In this document: positions 38,130 to 51,048 of the stretch, piece after piece | Layout of the letters: every line of letters begins with the position of its first letter | How positions within the stretch are numbered: position 1 is the first letter of the stretch | Assembly (NCBI GenBank): GCA_026874595.1 | Contig: CM049316.1 | Coordinates: 48,546,695-48,610,694 of the forward strand | Direction of reading: 5' to 3' | Length of the DNA stretch: 64,000 nt | Source of the DNA: Sipunculus nudus | Lineage: Eukaryota; Annelida; Sipuncula; Golfingiida; Sipunculidae | Program-made: the position numbers and the translations under genes | Notes under the pieces: generated by a model | Told to the model about the DNA's origin: nothing | What the model saw: the letters and a program-made list of their open reading frames with translations, nothing else | Database searches by the model: none

Positions 38130-40990
38130 TTATGGTCAAGTAATAGGGTTGATAACCCTCCAAGGACCCACTGGAGGTTTGTTTGTGTTCTGGTCAAGTA
38201 ATAGGGTTGATAACCCTCCAAGGACCCACTGGAGGTGTGTTTGTGTTATGGTCAAGTAATAGGGTTGATAACCCTCCAAGGACCCACTGGAGGTTTGTTT
38301 GTGTTATGGTCAAGTAATAGGGTTGATAACCCTCTAAGGACCCACTGGAGGTTTGTTTGTGTTATGGTCAAGTAATAGGGTTGATTACCCTCCAAGGACC
38401 CACTGGAGGTTTGTTTGTGTTATGGTCAAGTAATAGGGTTGATTACCCTCCCAGGACCCACTGGAGGTTTGTCTGTGTTATGACCCAGCAATAGGGTTGA
38501 TTACCCTCCCAGGACCCACTGGAGGTTTGTTCGTGCTATGATCAAGTAATAGGGTTGATTACCCTCCCAGGACCCACTGGAGGTTTGTTTGTGTTATGAC
38601 CCAGCAATAGGGTTGATAACACTCCAAGGACCCACTGGAGGTTTGTTTGTGTTATGGTCAAGTAATAGGGTTGATAACCCTCCAAGGACCCACTGGGGGT
38701 TTGTTTGTGTTATGATCAAGTAATAGGGTTGATTACCCTCCCAGGACCCACTGGAGGTTTGTGTTATGATCAAGTAATAGGGTTGATTACCCTCCCAGGA
38801 CCCACTGGAGGTTTGTTTGTGTTATGGTCAAGTAATAGGGTTGATAACCCTCCAAGGACCCACTGGAGGTTTGTTTGTGTTATGGTCAAGTAACAGGGTT
38901 GATAACCCTCCAAGGACCCACTGGAGGTTTGTTTGTGTTATGGTCAAGTAATAGGGTTGATAACCCTCCAAGGACCCACTGGAGGTTTGTTTGTGTTATG
39001 GTCAAGTAATAGGGTTGATTACCCTCCAAGGACCCACTGGAGGTTTGTTTGTGTTATGGTCAAGTAATAGGGTTGATTACCCTCCCAGGACCCACTGGAG
39101 GTTTGTTTGTGTTATGACCCAGCAATAGGGTTGATTACCCTCCCAGGACCTGCTGGAGGTTTGTTTGTGTTATGATCAAGTAATAGGGTTGATTACCCTC
39201 CCAGGACCCACTGGAGGTTTGTTTGTGTTATGATCAAGTAATAGGGTTGATTACCCTCCCAGGACCCACTGGAGGTTTGTTTGTGTTATGACCCAGCAAT
39301 AGGGTTGATAACCCTCCAAGGACCCACTGGAGGTTTGTTTGTGTTATGGTCAAGTAATAGGGTTGATAACCCTCCAAGGACCCACTGGAGGTTTGTTTGT
39401 GTTATGGTCAAGTAATAGGGTTGATTACCCTCCAAGGACCCACTGGAGGTTTGTTTGTGTTATGGTCAAGTAATAGGGTTGATTACCCTCCCAGGACCCA
39501 CTTGAGGTTTGTTTGTGTTATGATCAAGTAATAGGGTTGATTACCCTCCCAGGACCCACTGGAGGTTTGTTTGTGTTATGACCCAGCAATAGGGTTGATA
39601 ACCCTCCAAGGACCCACTGGAGGTTTGTTTGTGTTATGGTCAAGTAATAGGGTTGATAACCCTCCAAGGACCCACTGGAGGTTTGTTTGTGTTATGGTCA
39701 AGTAATAGGGTTGATTACCCTCCCAGGACTCACTGGAGGTTTGTTTGTGTTATGATCAAGTAATAGGGTTGATTACCCTCCCAGGACCCACTGGAGGTTT
39801 GTTTGTGTTATGATCAAGTAATAGGGTTGATTACCCTCCCAGGACCCACTGGAGGTTTGTGTTATGATCAAGTTATAGGGTTGATTACCCTCCCAGGACC
39901 CACTGGAGGTTTGTTTGTGTTATGATCAAGTAATAGGGTTGATTACCCTCCCAGGACCCACTGGAGGTTTGTTTGTGTTATGATCAAGTAATAGGGTTGA
40001 TTACCCTCCCAGGACCCACTGGAGGTTTGTTTGTGTTATGATCAAGTAATAGGGTTGATAACCGTCCAAGGACCCACTGGAGGTTTGTTTGTGTTATGAT
40101 CAAGTAATAGGGTTGATAACCCTCCCAGGACCCACTGGAGGTTTGTGTTATGATCAAGTAATAGGGTTGATTACCCTCCCAGGACCCACTGGAGGTTTGT
40201 TTGTGTTATGATAAAGAAATAGGGTTGATTACCCTCCCAGGACCCACTGGAGGTTTGTGTTATGATCAAGTAATAGGGTTGATTTCCCTCCCAGGACCCA
40301 CTGGAGGTTTGTTTGTGTTATGATCAAGTAATAGGGTTGATAACCCTCCCAGGACCCACTGGAGGTTTGTTTGTGTTATTATCAAGTAATAGGGTTGATA
40401 ACCCTCCCAGGACCCACTGGAGGTTTGTTTGTGTTATTATCAAGTAATAGGGTTGATAACCCTCCCAGGACCCACTGGAGGTTTGTTTGTGTTATGACCC
40501 AGCAATAGGGTTGATTACCCTCCAAGGACCTGCTGGAGGTTTGTTTGTGTTATGATCAAGTAATAGGGTTTATAACCCTCCCAGGACCCACTGGAGGTTT
40601 GTTTGTGTTATGATCAAGTAATAGGGTTGACTACCCTCCCAGGACCTGCTGGAGGTTTGTTTGTGTTATGACCCAGTAGTAGGGTTGATTACCCTCCCAG
40701 GACCTGCTGGAGTTTTGTTTGTGTTATGATCAAGCAATAGGGTTGATTACCCTCCCAGGACCCACTGGAGGTTTGTTTGTGTTATGATCAAGTAATAGGG
40801 TTGATTACCCTCCCAGGACCCACTGGAGGTTTGTTTGTGTTATGATCAAGTAATAGGGTTTATTACCCTCCCAGGACCCACTGGAGGTTTGTTTGTGTTA
40901 TGACTCAGTAATAGTGTTGATTATCCTCCCAGGACCCACTGGAGGTTTGTGTTATGATCAAGTAATAGGGTTGATTACCCTCCCAGGACC
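38130..40990. repeat. Segment duplicated 12,919 bp downstream, copy 1
   Basis: Markers TGTTCTGG (38,185), TTCGTGCTATG (about 38,530), a 54-bp monomer after 38,712, GATAAAGAAATAGG (40,210) and ACTCAGTAATAGTG (40,903) all recur 12,919 bp further right. The part around ACTCAGTAATAGTG also matches the region ending near 33,970 (offset 6,985). Confidence 0.85.
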
Positions 40991-41183
40991 CACTGGAGGT
41001 ATGTGTTATGATCAAGTAATAGGGTTGATTACCCTCCCAGGACCTGCTGGAGGTTTGTTTGTGTTATGACCCAGTAATAGGGTTGATTACCCTCCCAGGA
41101 CCCACTGGAGGTTTGTTTGTGTTATGATCAAGTAATAGGGTTGATTACCCTACCAGGACCTGCTGGAGGTTTGTTTGTGTTAT

Positions 41184-44100
41184 GATCCACTAATAGGGTT
41201 GATTACCCTCCCAGGACCCACTGGAGGTTTGTTTGTGTTATGATCAAGTAATAGGGTTGATTACCCTCCCAGGACCTGCTGGAGGTTTGTTTGTGTTATG
41301 ATCAAGTAATAGGGTTGATTACCCTCCAAGGACCCACTGGAGGTTTGTGTTATGATCAAGTAATAGGGTTGATTACCCTCCCAGGACCTGCTGGAGGTTT
41401 GTTTGTGTTATGACCCAGTAATAGGGTTGATAACCCTCCCAGGACCCACTGGAGGTTTGTGTTATGATCAAGTAATAGGGTTGATTACCCTCCCAGGACC
41501 CACTAGAGGTTTGTTTGTCTTATGATCAAGTAATAGGGTTGATTACCCTCCCAGGACCAACTGGAGGTTTGTTTGTGTTATGATCAAGTAATAGGGTTGA
41601 TTACCCTCCCAGGACCTGCTGGAGGTTTGTTTGTGTTATGACCCAGCAATAGGGTTGATTACCCTCCCAGGACCCACTGGAGGTTTGTTTGTGTTATGAT
41701 CAAGTAATAGGGTTGATTACCCTCCCAGGACCCACTGGAGGTTTGTTTGTGTTATGATCAAGTAATAGGGTTGATTACCCTCCCAGGACCCACTGGAGGT
41801 TTGTGTTATGATCAAGTAATAGGGTTGATTACCCTCCCAGGACCTGCTGGAGGTTTGTTTGTGTTATGATCAAGTAATAGGGTTGATTACCCTCCCAGGA
41901 CCCACTGGAGGTTTGTTTGTGTTATGATCCACTAATAGGGTTGATTACCCTCCCAGGACCCACTGGAGGTTTATTTGTGTTATGATCAAGTAATAGGGTT
42001 GATTACCCTCCCAGGACCCACTGGAGGTTTGTTTGTGTTATGATCAAGTAATAGGGTTGATTACCCTCCCAGGACCTGCTGGAGGTTTGTTTGTGTTATG
42101 ACCCAGCAATAGGGTTGATTACCCTCCCAGGACCCACTGGAGGTTTGTTTGTGTTATGATCAAGTAATAGAGTTGATTACCCTCCCAGGATCCACTGGAG
42201 GTTTGTTTGTTTTATGATCCAGTAATAGGGTTGATGACCCTCCCAGGACCTGCTGGAGGTTTGTTTGTGTTATGATCAAGTAATAGGATTGATAACCCTC
42301 CCAGGACCTGCTGGAGGTTTGTTTATGTTATGACCCAGTAGTAAGGTTGATTACCCTCCCAGGACCTGCTGGAGGTTTGTTTGTGTTATGATCAAGTAAT
42401 AGGGTTGATTACCCTCCCAGGACCCACTGGAGGTTTGTTTGTGTTATGATCAAGTAATAGGGTTGATTACCCTCCCAGTACCTGCTGGAGGTTTGTTTGT
42501 GTTATGACCCAGCAATAGGGTTGATTACCCTTCCAGGACCCACTGGAGGTTTGTTTGTGTTATGATCAAGTAATAGGGTTGATTACCCTCCCAGGACCCA
42601 CTGGAGGTTTGTTTGTGTTATGATCAAGTAATAGGGTTGATTACCCTCCCAGGACCCACTGGAGGTTTGTTTGTGTTATGATCAAGTAATAGGGTTGATT
42701 ACCCTCCCAGGACCTGCTGGAGGTTTGTTTGTGTTATGACCCAGCAATAGGGTTGATTACCCTCCCAGGACCCACTGGAGGTTTGTTTGTGTTATGACCC
42801 AGCAATAGGGTTGATAACCCTCCAAGGACCCACTGGAGGTTTGTTTGTGTTATGATCCAGTAATAGGGTTGATTACCCTCCCAGGACCTGCTGGAGGTTT
42901 GTTTGTGTTATGACCCAGTAGTAGGGTTGATTACCCTCCCAGGACCCACTGGAGGTTTGTTTGTGTTATGACCCAGTAATAGGGTTGATTACCCTCCCAG
43001 GACCCACTGGAGGTTTGTTTGTGTTATGATCAAGTAATAGGGTTGATTACCCTACCAGGACCTGCTGGAGGTTTGTTTGTGTTATGATCCACTAATAGGG
43101 TTGATTACCCTCCCAGGACCCACTGGAGGTTTGTTTGTGTTATGATCAAGTAATAGGGTTGATTACCCTCCCAGGACCTGCTGGAGGTTTGTTTGTGTTA
43201 TGATCAAGTAATAGGGTTGATTACCCTCCAAGGACCCACTGGAGGTTTGTGTTATGATCAAGTAATAGGGTTGATTACCCTCCCAGGACCTGCTGGAGGT
43301 TTGTTTGTGTTATGACCCAGTAATAGGGTTGATAACCCTCCCAGGACCCACTGGAGGTTTGTGTTATGATCAAGTAATAGGGTTGATTACCCTCCCAGGA
43401 CCCACTAGAGGTTTGTTTGTCTTATGATCAAGTAATAGGGTTGATTACCCTCCCAGGACCAACTGGAGGTTTGTTTGTGTTATGATCAAGTAATAGGGTT
43501 GATTACCCTCCCAGGACCTGCTGGAGGTTTGTTTGTGTTATGACCCAGCAATAGGGTTGATTACCCTCCCAGGACCCACTGGAGGTTTGTTTGTGTTATG
43601 ATCAAGTAATAGGGTTGATTACCCTCCCAGGACCCACTGGAGGTTTGTTTGTGTTATGATCAAGTAATAGGGTTGATTACCCTCCCAGGACCCACTGGAG
43701 GTTTGTGTTATGATCAAGTAATAGGGTTGATTACCCTCCCAGGACCTGCTGGAGGTTTGTTTGTGTTATGATCAAGTAATAGGGTTGATTACCCTCCCAG
43801 GACCCACTGGAGGTTTGTTTGTGTTATGATCCACTAATAGGGTTGATTACCCTCCCAGGACCCACTGGAGGTTTATTTGTGTTATGATCAAGTAATAGGG
43901 TTGATTACCCTCCCAGGACCCACTGGAGGTTTGTTTGTGTTATGATCAAGTAATAGGGTTGATTACCCTCCCAGGACCTGCTGGAGGTTTGTTTGTGTTA
44001 TGACCCAGCAATAGGGTTGATTACCCTCCCAGGACCCACTGGAGGTTTGTTTGTGTTATGATCAAGTAATAGAGTTGATTACCCTCCCAGGATCCACTGG

Positions 44101-44850
44101 AGGTTTGTTTGTTTTATGATCCAGTAATAGGGTTGATGACCCTCCCAGGACCTGCTGGAGGTTTGTTTGTGTTATGATCAAGTAATAGGATTGATAACCC
44201 TCCCAGGACCTGCTGGAGGTTTGTTTATGTTATGACCCAGTAGTAAGGTTGATTACCCTCCCAGGACCTGCTGGAGGTTTGTTTGTGTTATGATCAAGTA
44301 ATAGGGTTGATTACCCTCCCAGGACCCACTGGAGGTTTGTTTGTGTTATGATCAAGTAATAGGGTTGATTACCCTCCCAGTACCTGCTGGAGGTTTGTTT
44401 GTGTTATGACCCAGCAATAGGGTTGATTACCCTTCCAGGACCCACTGGAGGTTTGTTTGTGTTATGATCAAGTAATAGGGTTGATTACCCTCCCAGGACC
44501 CACTGGAGGTTTGTTTGTGTTATGATCAAGTAATAGGGTTGATTACCCTCCCAGGACCCACTGGAGGTTTGTTTGTGTTATGATCAAGTAATAGGGTTGA
44601 TTACCCTCCCAGGACCTGCTGGAGGTTTGTTTGTGTTATGACCCAGCAATAGGGTTGATTACCCTCCCAGGACCCACTGGAGGTTTGTTTGTGTTATGAC
44701 CCAGCAATAGGGTTGATAACCCTCGAAGGACCCACTGGAGGTTTGTTTGTGTTATGATCCAGTAATAGGGTTGATTACCCTCCCAGGACCTGCTGGAGGT
44801 TTGTTTGTGTTATGACCCAGTAGTAGGGTTCATTACCCTCCCAGGACCTG
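41184..44850. repeat. 1,902-bp tandem doubling in domain 2
   Basis: GATCCACTAAT at 41,184 and 43,086, and TTGATGACCC at 42,233 and 44,135, are both 1,902 bp apart (33 monomers less three 4-bp deletions). Private variants such as GACCAACTGG and CCACTAGAGG are shared between the copies, so the event is recent. The right limit is approximate. Confidence 0.8.
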
Positions 44851-47800
44851 CTGGAGTTTTGTTTGTGTTATGACCAAGTAATAGGGTTGATTACCCTCCA
44901 AGGACCCACTGGAGGTCTGTTTGTGTTATGATCAAGTAATAGGGTTGATTACCCTCCCAGGACCTGCTGGATGTTTGTTTGTGTTATGACCCAGCAATAG
45001 GATTGATTACCCTCCCAGGACCCACTGGAGGTTTGTTTGTGTTATGATCAAGTAATAGGGTTGATTACCCTCCCAGGACCCACTGGAGGTTTGTTTGTCT
45101 TATGATCAAGTAATAGGGTTGATTACCCTCCCAGGACCCACTGGAGGTTTGTTTGTGTTATGATCAAGTAATAGGGTTGATTACCCTCCCAGGACCTGCT
45201 GGAGGTTTGTTTGTGTTATGACCCAGCAATAGGGTTGATTACCCTAACAGGACCCACTGGAGGTTTGTTTGTGTTATGACCCAGCAAAAGGGTTGATAAC
45301 CCTCCAAGGACCCACTGGAGGTTTGTTTAAGTTTTGATCCAGTAATAGGGTTGATTACCCTCCCAGGACCTGCTGGAGGTTTGTTTGTGTTATGACCCAG
45401 TACTAGGGTTGATTACCCTCCCAGGACCCACTGGAGGTTTGTTTGTGTTATGATCAAGTAATAGGGTTGATTACCCTCCCAGGACCCACTGGAGGTTTGT
45501 TTGTGTTATGATCCAGTAATAGGGTTGATAACCCTCCCAGGACCTGCTGGAGGTTTGTTTGTGTTATGATCAAGTAATAGGGTTGATAACCCTCCCAGGA
45601 CCTGCTGGAGGTTTGTTTGTGTTATGACCGAGTAGTTGGGTTGATTACCCTCCCAGGACCTGCTGGAGGTTTGTTTGTGTTATGATCAAGTAATAGGGTT
45701 GATTACCCTCCCAGGACCCACTGGAGGTTTGTTTGTGTTATGATCAAGTAATAGGGTTGATTGCCCTCCCAGGACCTGCTGGAGGTTTGTTTGTGTTATG
45801 ACCCAGCAATAGGGTTGATTACCCTCCCAGGACCCACTGGAGGTTTGTTTGTGTTATGATCAAGTAATAGGGTTGATTACCCTCCCAGGACCCACTGGAG
45901 GTTTGTTTGTCTTATGATCAAGTAATAGGGTTGATTACCCTCCCAGGACCCACTGGAGGTTTGTTTGTGTTATGATCAAGTAATAGGGTTGATTACCCTC
46001 CCAGGACCTGCTGGAGGTTTGTTTGTGTTATGACCCAGCAATAGGGTTGATTACCCTCCCAGGACCCACTGGAGGTTTGTTTGTGTTATGATCAAGTAAT
46101 AGGGTTGATTACCCTCCCAGGACCCACTGGAGGTTTGTTTGTCTTATGATCAAGTAATAGGGTTGATTACCCTCCCAGGACCTGCTGGAGGTTTGTTTGT
46201 GTTATGACCCAGTAGTAGGGTTGATTACCCTCCCAGGACCTGCTGGAGTTTTGTTTGTGTTATGATCAAGCAATAGGGTTGATTACCCTCCCAGGACCCA
46301 CTGGAGGTTTGTTTGTGTTATGATCAAGTAATAGGGTTGATTACCCTCCCAGGACCCACTGGAGGTTTGTTTGTGTTATGATAAAGTAATAGGGTTTATT
46401 ACCCTCCCAGGACCCACTGGAGGTTTATTTGTGTTATGACTCAGTAATAGTGTTGATTATCCTCCCAGGACCCACTGGAGGTTTGTGTTATGATCAAGTA
46501 ATAGGGTTGATTACCCTCCCAGGACCCACTGGAGGTATGTGTTATGATCAAGTAATAGGGTTGATTACCCTCCCAGGACCTGCTGGAGGTTTGTTTGTGT
46601 TATGACCCAGTAATAGGGTTGATTACCCTCCCAGGACCCACTGGAGGTTTGTTTGTGTTATGATCAAATAATAGGGTTGATTACCCTACCAGGACCTGCT
46701 GGAGGTTTGTTTGTGTTATGACCCAGTAATAGGGTTGATTACCCTCCCAGGACCTGCTGGAGGTTTGTTTGTGTTATGACCCAGTAATAGGATTGCTTAC
46801 CCTCCCAGGACCTGCTGGAGGTTTGTTTGTGTTATGATCAAGTAATAGGGTTGATTACCCTCCAAGGACCCACTGGAGGTTTGTGTTATGATCAAGTAAT
46901 AGGGTTGATTACCCTCCCAGGACCTGCTGGAGGTTTGTTTGTGTTATGACCCAGTAATAGGGTTGATAACCCTCCCAGGACCCACTGGAGGTTTGTGTTA
47001 TGATCAAGTAATAGGGTTGATTACCCTCCCAGGACCCACTGGAGGTTTGTTTGTCTTATGATCAAGTAATAGGGTTGATTACCCTCCCAGGACCAACTGG
47101 AGGTTTGTTTGTGTTATGATCAAGTAATAGGGTTGATTACCCTCCCAGGACCTGCTGGAGGTTTGTTTGTGTTATGACCCAGCAATAGGGTTGATTACCC
47201 TCCCAGGACCCACTGGAGGTTTGTTTGTGTTATGATCAAGTAATAGGGTTGATTACCCTCCCTGGACCCACTGGAGGTTTGTTTGTGTTATGATCAAGTA
47301 ATAGGGTTGATTACCCTCCCAGGACCCACTGGAGGTTTGTGTTATGATCAAGTAATAGGGTTGATTACCCTCCCAGGACCTGCTGGAGGTTTGTTTGTGT
47401 TATGATCAAGTAATAGGGTTGATTACCCTCCCAGGACCCACTGGAGGTTTGTTTGTGTTATGATCCACTAATAGGGTTGATTACCCTCCCAGGACCCACT
47501 GGAGGTTTGTTTGTGTTATGATCAAGTAATAGGGTTGATTACCCTCCCAGGACCCACTGGAGGTTTGTTTGTGTTATGATCAAGTAATAGGGTTGATTAC
47601 CCTCCCAGGACCTGCTGGAGGTTTGTTTGTGTTATGACCCAGCAATAGGGTTGATTACCCTCCCAGGACCCACTGGAGGTTTGTTTGTGTTATGATCAAG
47701 TAATAGAGTTGATTACCCTCCCAGGATCCACTGGAGGTTTGTTTGTTTTATGATCCAGTAATAGGGTTGATGACCCTCCCAGGACCTGCTGGAGGTTTGT

Positions 47801-49813
47801 TTGTGTTATGATCAAGTAATAGGATTGATAACCCTCCCAGGACCTGCTGGAGGTTTGTTTATGTTATGACCCAGTAGTAAGGTTGATTACCCTCCCAGGA
47901 CCTGCTGGAGGTTTGTTTGTGTTATGATCAAGTAATAGGGTTGATTACCCTCCCAGGACCCACTGGAGGTTTGTTTGTGTTATGATCAAGTAATAGGGTT
48001 GATTACCCTCCCAGTACCTGCTGGAGGTTTGTTTGTGTTATGACCCAGCAATAGGGTTGATTACCCTTCCAGGACCCACTGGAGGTTTGTTTGTGTTATG
48101 ATCAATAATAGGGTTGATTACCCTCCCAGGACCTGCTGGAGGTTTGTTTGTGTTATGATCAAGTAAAAGGGTTGATTACCCTCCCAGGACCCACTGGAGG
48201 TTTGTTTGTGTTATGATCAAGTAATAGGGTTGATTACCCTCCCAGGACCTGCTGGAGGTTTGTTTGTGTTATGACCCAGCAATAGGGTTGATTACCCTCC
48301 CAGGACCCACTGGAGGTTTGTTTGTGTTATGACCCAGCAATAGGGTTGATAACCCTCCAAGGACCCACTGGAGGTTTGTTTGTGTTATGATCCAGTAATA
48401 GGGTTGATTACCCTCCCAGGACCTGCTGGAGGTTTGTTTGTGTTATGACCCAGTAGTAGGGTTGATTACCCTCCCAGGACCTGCTGGAGTTTTGTTTGTG
48501 TTATGACCAAGTAATAGGGTTGATTACCCTCCAAGGACCCACTGGAGGTCTGTTTGTGTTATGATCAAGTAATAGGGTTGATTACCCTCCCAGGACCTGC
48601 TGGATGTTTGTTTGTGTTATGACCCAGCAATAGGGTTGATTACCCTCCCAGGACCCACTGGAGGTTTGTTTGTGTTATGATCAAGTAATAGGGTTGATTA
48701 CCCTCCCAGGACCCACTGGAGGTTTGTTTGTCTTATGATCAAGTAATAGGGTTGATTACCCTCCCAGGACCCACTGGAGGTTTGTTTGTGTTATGATCAA
48801 GTAATAGGGTTGATTACCCTCCCAGGACCTGCTGGAGGTTTGTTTGTGTTATGACCCAGCAATAGGGTTGATTACCCTAACAGGACCCACTGGAGGTTTG
48901 TTTGTGTTATGACCCAGCAATAGGGTTGATAACCCTCCAAGGACCCACTGGAGGTTTGTTTAAGTTTTGATCCAGTAATAGGGTTGATTACCCTCCCAGG
49001 ACCTGCTGGAGGTTTGTTTGTGTTATGACCCAGTACTAGGGTTGATTACCCTCCCAGGACCCACTGGAGGTTTGTTTGTGTTATGATCAAGTAATAGGGT
49101 TGATTACCCTCCCAGGACCCACTGGAGGTTTGTTTGTGTTATGATCCAGTAATAGGGTTGATAACCCTCCCAGGACCTGCTGGAGGTTTGTTTGTGTTAT
49201 GATCAAGTAATAGGGTTGATAACCCTCCCAGGACCTGCTGGAGGTTTGTTTGTGTTATGACCGAGTAGTTGGGTTGATTACCCTCCCAGGACCTGCTGGA
49301 GGTTTGTTTGTGTTATGATCAAGTAATAGGGTTGATTACCCTCCCAGGACCCACTGGAGGTTTGTTTGTGTTATGATCAAGTAATAGGGTTGATTACCCT
49401 CCCAGGACCTGCTGGAGGTTTGTTTGTGTTATGACCCAGCAATAGGGTTGATTACCCTCCCAGGACCCACTGGAGGTTTGTTTGTGTTATGATCAAGTAA
49501 TAGGGTTGATTACCCTCCCAGGACCCACTGGAGGTTTGTTTGTCTTATGATCAAGTAATAGGGTTGATTACCCTCCCAGGACCCACTGGAGGTTTGTTTG
49601 TGTTATGATCAAGTAATAGGGTTGATTACCCTCCCAGGACCTGCTGGAGGTTTGTTTGTGTTATGACCCAGCAATAGGGTTGATTACCCTCCCAGGACCC
49701 ACTGGAGGTTTGTTTGTGTTATGATCAAGTAATAGGGTTGATTACCCTCCCAGGACCCACTGGAGGTTTGTTTGTCTTATGATCAAGTAATAGGGTTGAT
49801 TACCCTCCCAGGA
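43200..49813. repeat. About 3,634-bp tandem doubling in domain 2
   Basis: GACCAACTGG (43,457 and 47,091), GATCCACTAAT (43,828 and 47,462) and TTGATGACCC (44,135 and 47,769) are 3,634 bp apart. ACCGAGTAGTTGG (45,627 and 49,260) is 3,633 bp apart, because the second copy lost one G at about 48,105 (ATCAATAATAGG). Matching runs roughly 43,200-46,180 against 46,834-49,813. A third, older relative of the ACCGAGTAGTTGG part lies at 35,758. Confidence 0.8.
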
Positions 49814-51048
49814 CCCACTGGAGGTTTGTTTGTGTTATGATCAAGTAATAGGGTTGATTACCCTCCCAGGACCTGCTGGAGGTTTCTTTGTGTTATGACC
49901 CAGCAATAGGGTTGATTACCCTAACAGGACCCACTGGAGGTTTGTTTGTGTTATGACCCAGCAATAGGGTTGATAACCCTCCAAGGACCCACTGGAGGTT
50001 TGTTTGTGTAATGATCCAGTAATAGGGTTGATTACCCTCCCAGGACCTGCTGGAGGTTTGTTTGTGTTATGACCCAGCAATAGGGTTGATAACCCTCCAA
50101 GGACCCACTGGAGGTTTGTTTGTGTTATGATCCACTAATAGGGTTGATTTCCCTCCCAGGACCTGCTGGAGGTTTGTTTGTGTTATGACCCAGTAGTAGG
50201 GTTGATTACCCTCCCAGGACCTGCTGGAGTTTTGTTTGTGTTATGACCAGGTAATAGGGTTGATTACCCTCCCAGGACCCACTGGAGGTTGGTTTGTGTT
50301 ATGATCAAGTAATAGGGTTGATTACCCTCCCAGGACCTGCTGGAGGTTTGTTTGTGTTATGACCCAGCAATAGGGTTGATTACCCTCCCAGGACCCACTG
50401 GAGGTTTGTTTGTGTTATGATCAAGTAATAGGGTTGATTACCCTCCCAGGACCCACTGGAGGTTTGTTTGTCTTATGATCAAGTAATAGGGTTGATTACC
50501 CTCCCAGGACCCACTGGAGGTTTGTTTGTGTTATGATCAAGTAATAGGGTTGATTACCCTCCCAGGACCTGCTGGAGGTTTGTTTGTGTTATGACCCAGC
50601 AATAGGGTTGATTACCCTAACAGGACCCACTGGAGGTTTGTTTGTGTTAGGACCCAGCAATAGGGTTGATAACCCTCCAAGGACCCACTGGAGGTTTGTT
50701 TGTGTAATGATCCAGTAATAGGGTTGATTACCCTCCCAGGACCTGCTGGAGGTTTGTTTGTGTTATCACCCAGTAGTAGGGTTGATTACCCTCCCAGGAC
50801 CTGCTGGAGTTTTGTTTGTGTTATGACCAAGTAATAGGGTTGATTACCCTCCCAGGACCCACTGGAGGTTTGTTTGTGTTATGATCAAGTAATAGGGTTG
50901 ATTACCCTCCCAGGACCCACTGGAGGTTTGTGTTATGATCAAGTAATAGGGTTGATTACCCTCCCAGGACCTGCTGGAGGTTTGTTTGTGTTATGACCCA
51001 GCAATAGGGTTGATTACCCTCCCAGGACCCACTGGAGGTTTGTTTGTG

